Source of the DNA: Oscillospiraceae bacterium
GTDB lineage: Bacteria > Bacillota > Clostridia > Oscillospirales > Oscillospiraceae
Assembly: GCA_017397835.1 (NCBI GenBank)
Contig: JAFQHV010000008.1
Coordinates: forward strand, 1-64,000
DNA length: 64,000 bases
Reading direction: 5' to 3'
Shown: piece by piece, positions 61,313-64,000 of the stretch
Layout of the letters: each line of letters begins with the position of its first letter
How positions within the stretch are numbered: the first letter of the stretch is position 1
Translations under genes and position numbers: made by a program
Notes under the pieces: generated by a model
The model's database searches: none
Told to the model about the DNA's origin: nothing
The model's input: only the letters and a program-made list of their open reading frames with translations

Positions 61313-62149
61313 TCAGTCGTTCAGAACGTCCAAAAACTTTTCAATGCGAATGCCCTTGTTTTTTTCCAGCTCGTCTTTCTCCAAAAAGACCAGCTTTTCC
61401 AGCACGTCCATGGCTCGTTTCACGGCCGCCTGCAGGGACGTGCCGCGCAGCAGCTCGCCCACCAGTACGGCGGAGAACATATCCCCCGTGCCGGGGAAAT
61501 GGACCCGGATCAGGCGGTAAGGGATGGTGAAGTATTCGTTGGTTTGATGGTCATAGCCCCAAACCACGTTCTCACCGCTGTCGGCATCCATGCCGCTGGT
61601 CACGATGACGGTGCGGGGGCCAAACTTGCGCAGCGCATCCACCATCTCCCGAGCCTGGGCGGCAGTCAGGGCCTTCTGCCCGCAGTACAGGCCGGTGAGA
61701 AATTCCGCCTCGGTCAGGTTGGGGACGATGACGTCCGCCACACCAATGAGCCGGCGCATGTTTTCCACCGTGTCCTCCCCCACACCGTTGTACAGGCTTC
61801 CGTCATCACCCATGATGGGGTCGGTCATGACCAGAAGGTTCTCTTTTTTCTGACTCTCAATAAACCGGCGGATAATGTCCACCTGCTTGGCGCTGGCCAA
61901 AAACCCGGTGGTAATGCAGTCAAACTGGAACCCCAGCCGATCCCACACCTCGATGGTCTTTTCCATATAGTCGGTGGTGTCTAGAATCGTAAACGTTCCG
62001 TAGTCCAACGTGTTGGATACCAAAGCCGTAGGCAAGTTATAGACACTGTGTCCCATGTGGGACAGGATGGGCAGCATGGCGGCCATGGCCACCTTGCTGT
62101 AGCCGGGCATATCGTTGATGATAAGGACGTTTTTACTGTTGTTGTTCAT
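61313..62149 (-). CDS. Pyridoxal/pyridoxamine kinase-like protein
   Basis: A ribokinase-fold kinase predicted to phosphorylate vitamin B6 vitamers. The 278-residue protein has VLIINDMPGYSKVAMAAMLP (about 7-26) and VMTDPIMGDDGSLYNGVG (about 111-128). It also has DVIVPNLTEAEFLTG, VIVTSGMDADSGEN and the phosphate-site motif FPGTGDMFSAVLVGELL (about 224-240, with the catalytic Asp). The start at 62149 overlaps the addB end by 17 bases, so it is translationally coupled inside addB-addA. PdxK/PdxY is the closest family; hydroxymethylpyrimidine kinase is less likely. Confidence 0.86.
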   Translation of the reverse strand: MNNNSKNVLIINDMPGYSKVAMAAMLPILSHMGHSVYNLPTALVSNTLDYGTFTILDTTDYMEKTIEVWDRLGFQFDCITTGFLASAKQVDIIRRFIESQKKENLLVMTDPIMGDDGSLYNGVGEDTVENMRRLIGVADVIVPNLTEAEFLTGLYCGQKALTAAQAREMVDALRKFGPRTVIVTSGMDADSGENVVWGYDHQTNEYFTIPYRLIRVHFPGTGDMFSAVLVGELLRGTSLQAAVKRAMDVLEKLVFLEKDELEKNKGIRIEKFLDVLND

Positions 62150-64000
62150 CTTGCAGATCCTCCCGTTCCGGTTCATCCTCACCGGGGCAGATATTCTTCC
62201 AGAACTCCTCGGCGCTGACCGTGTACAGCTTGCGCCGGCAGTCGCCGCCGCGGCCCTCTTCAAAGTGACAGGCGGCCGCATAGTCGCAGTAACGACAGGC
62301 ATTTTTGTCCTGTCCGCGCCAGTAGGGGTCGGCTGTGATGTTGCCCGCGGCGATCTCCCTGCAGATGTCCCGCAGCACCCGCTCCACGTGCCGTTCCAGC
62401 CGCGCCAACCGCCGTGCGCTGACCAGATTGCCGCCGGAATAGCCGTCCTTTTTCAGGGTGACCGGCAGAAAACGCAGTTTTCCTTCTCCCGGCTGCTCCA
62501 TAGCCTCCAGTACCGCCTGCTGATCCAGCACCAGGCCGTGACGGCGCAGCTCGTCGTCCACCAGCTTGCGGCGCTGCTCCTCGGTCATGCTGCGGCTGCC
62601 CCGGACAACCACGTCCCGGGCGGGCAGATACAGCACGCCGGCGGGGATGGGATGCACGCCGTAGCGTTTTTCGCCCTCTTTGCACAGGGTAAACAGGTAC
62701 AGCAGCATCTGCAGCCCCATGCCCCCGGCCACCTCGGTCAGGTCAAAGGTCTTTTTGCCGGTCTTGTAGTCCACCACACGCAAATACAGCTGATCCCCGT
62801 CCCGCCAGCTGTCCACCCGGTCCACAAAGCCGGTAACGCTGACGGTCACGCCGTCCTCGGTCAGTTCCACGGGGGGCAGATCCTTTCCCCGTCCAAAGCC
62901 AAGTTCAAAGTCCACCGGCACGAAACGGGACACCGCCAGTTCCTGCGCCACGTTGTCCACCACGGCATCCACGCCGCTGATGAGCCGGCGGAACAGGTAA
63001 ACAAACCGCGCGCTCTGCTGTTCCAGGCCGCCCAGCTCGTTGTGCACGTAGTCCTCCACGGCGGCGCGGGTCAACCCTTTCAGTGTTTCCCGGTCCACAC
63101 CGCCCGCGCCGTCGCGCCAGGCATCGCTTTGGAACACCTGCTCCAGCACGTAGTGGACGAAGGTACCGTATTCCGGGGCATCAAAGCCGGCTCTGCGGCG
63201 GGGTTCCGCCTTCAGGCCGTAGCGCATGAAGTAGGAGAAATGGCAGGACTTGTACTTATCCATGCGCGAAGCCGACATGGGCACCTTGCGCCCGTACAGA
63301 CGATCCACCGCCTGCCGGGACAGGCTGCCCCGCTGCCACTGTCCGGCCTGTTCCAGCCGCTGTACGGCCGCAGACCACTCCGGCATTTCTCCCAGCACCC
63401 GGCGCACCGCCGCGTGGGTTCCCGCCTGCTCCAACGCCGCCCGGGGCGCACTCAGGCGGAACTCTCCCGCCCCCTGGGTCTGCACCTTCAGGTCGGAGAA
63501 CACCCTTTGCAGCCGCTCCACCAGGAAGGATGGCTGCAGTTCTTCTCCGCCCCGTCGGGCGGGCCAGGTGACAAACAATTTCTCGTCCGGACAGGTGCAG
63601 GCGGTGTAAATGGCGGTCATCTCACGGTACAGCCGGTCCTTGCCCCGCAGGCCAAGTTCCACGCCCACACCGGCCAGCAGTTCCCGGTCATCGTCGGACA
63701 GCAGGCCTGCCGGCTGCCCCACGCCGGGGATGGAACCGTCGTCCGCACCCAGCACGAACAGAGCCTTGACTCCGTGCCCGTTTTGACGCACCAGTTCCCC
63801 GGCGGTCACACGATCCAGAGATACCGGGATGGTGCCCACCTTATACTGGCCAAGCACCAGCTTCAGCACCCGTGCAAACTCGTCCAGCTCCATGGGCGTT
63901 TCCCCCAGCAGCCGGGCGCACTGCTCCAGCCCGCCGCACAGGATCTCCCACAGCTGACGATACTCCTGGGCAAGGCCCAGTTCGCCCTGTTCCACGAGCT
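62133..64000 (-). CDS. addB: ATP-dependent helicase/nuclease subunit B (partial, N-terminus outside window)
   Basis: About 620 C-terminal residues of AddB are visible. They include the inactive-helicase region (KALFVLGADDGSIPG, LFVTWPARRGGEELQPS), the first cluster Cys in SASRMDKYKSCHFSYFMRYG, and the nuclease core (GFVDRVDSW, YLRVVDYKTGKKTFDL, GMGLQMLLYLF). The C-terminal Cys of the Fe-S cluster are in CRYCDYAAACHFE. The protein ends in an acidic tail. It overlaps the kinase gene and is the first gene of this operon inside the window. Confidence 0.95.
   Translation of the reverse strand, partial: LVEQGELGLAQEYRQLWEILCGGLEQCARLLGETPMELDEFARVLKLVLGQYKVGTIPVSLDRVTAGELVRQNGHGVKALFVLGADDGSIPGVGQPAGLLSDDDRELLAGVGVELGLRGKDRLYREMTAIYTACTCPDEKLFVTWPARRGGEELQPSFLVERLQRVFSDLKVQTQGAGEFRLSAPRAALEQAGTHAAVRRVLGEMPEWSAAVQRLEQAGQWQRGSLSRQAVDRLYGRKVPMSASRMDKYKSCHFSYFMRYGLKAEPRRRAGFDAPEYGTFVHYVLEQVFQSDAWRDGAGGVDRETLKGLTRAAVEDYVHNELGGLEQQSARFVYLFRRLISGVDAVVDNVAQELAVSRFVPVDFELGFGRGKDLPPVELTEDGVTVSVTGFVDRVDSWRDGDQLYLRVVDYKTGKKTFDLTEVAGGMGLQMLLYLFTLCKEGEKRYGVHPIPAGVLYLPARDVVVRGSRSMTEEQRRKLVDDELRRHGLVLDQQAVLEAMEQPGEGKLRFLPVTLKKDGYSGGNLVSARRLARLERHVERVLRDICREIAAGNITADPYWRGQDKNACRYCDYAAACHFEEGRGGDCRRKLYTVSAEEFWKNICPGEDEPEREDLQDEQQQ

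Noticed and set aside
1..64000. CRISPR arrays, transposases, integrases and phage genes
   Set aside because: No regularly spaced repeats and no such proteins were found; the tRNA remnant is the only possible sign of past integration.

Overview
The window reads as chromosomal DNA of a spore-forming member of the Clostridia, most likely Oscillospiraceae-like. The evidence is its gene types and order: lysS-greA, ftsE-ftsX-peptidase, a T-box-controlled valS, an uninterrupted sporulation sigma factor sigK, recA-recX-rimO-pgsA, DUF1385-prmC and addB/addA. It is also moderately GC-rich, with sigma-A type promoters (TTGACA, 17 bp, TATAAT) that can be read by eye. No phage, transposase, plasmid or CRISPR genes were seen. 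Genus and species cannot be fixed from sequence inspection alone.

Region by region. 0-8 kb, mostly minus strand: lysS (cut by the window edge), greA, an unknown protein, the cell-separation operon ftsE-ftsX-(36 aa membrane ORF)-M23 peptidase preceded by two WalR-like boxes, a PucR/CdaR-type regulator, and rsuA. 8-16.7 kb: a DUF4830 protein, an MscS channel, a DtxR-type regulator, valS with its T-box leader, then an amino-sugar operon nagA-nagB-nanA divergent from a LacI-type regulator with a matching leader sequence. 16.7-21.3 kb: an LTA-synthase-like enzyme, family 4 uracil-DNA glycosylase, tRNA-Leu(UAG) beside a broken tRNA fragment, sigK, and a decayed AT-richer patch with a frameshifted gene.

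21.4-30.8 kb is the main accessory locus: one plus-strand operon of seven genes (GT4, GT2, coiled-coil plus TupA-like ATP-grasp, a 1034 aa protein with two GT2 domains and a TupA-like ATP-grasp domain, UDP-sugar dehydrogenase, and a two-gene ABC polysaccharide exporter). Together these predict a surface polymer of uronic-acid character, exported by an ABC transporter and possibly carrying amino-acyl substituents, resembling teichuronopeptide.

30.9-43.7 kb: a membrane protein, ruvX, a flavodoxin/ferredoxin protein, a copper module (copA fused to copZ, csoR, split TauE pair) with a CsoR-like operator, a DUF378 protein, a probable 6S RNA, a DUF1292 protein, a class A penicillin-binding protein, and an aspartate-family operon (ACT regulator, hom, lysC). 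43.7-53.8 kb: pgsA, rimO, recX, recA, prmC, DUF1385, then a lipoprotein-response regulator-histidine kinase operon and a YigZ-family protein. 53.8-54.9 kb is mostly non-coding with a tandem repeat, followed by a divergent HTH regulator/small-protein pair with palindromic operators. 54.9-64 kb: hflX, a flavin reductase, an aromatic-acid-exporter-like protein, rpmE, and addB-pdxK-like-addA, with addB cut by the window end.
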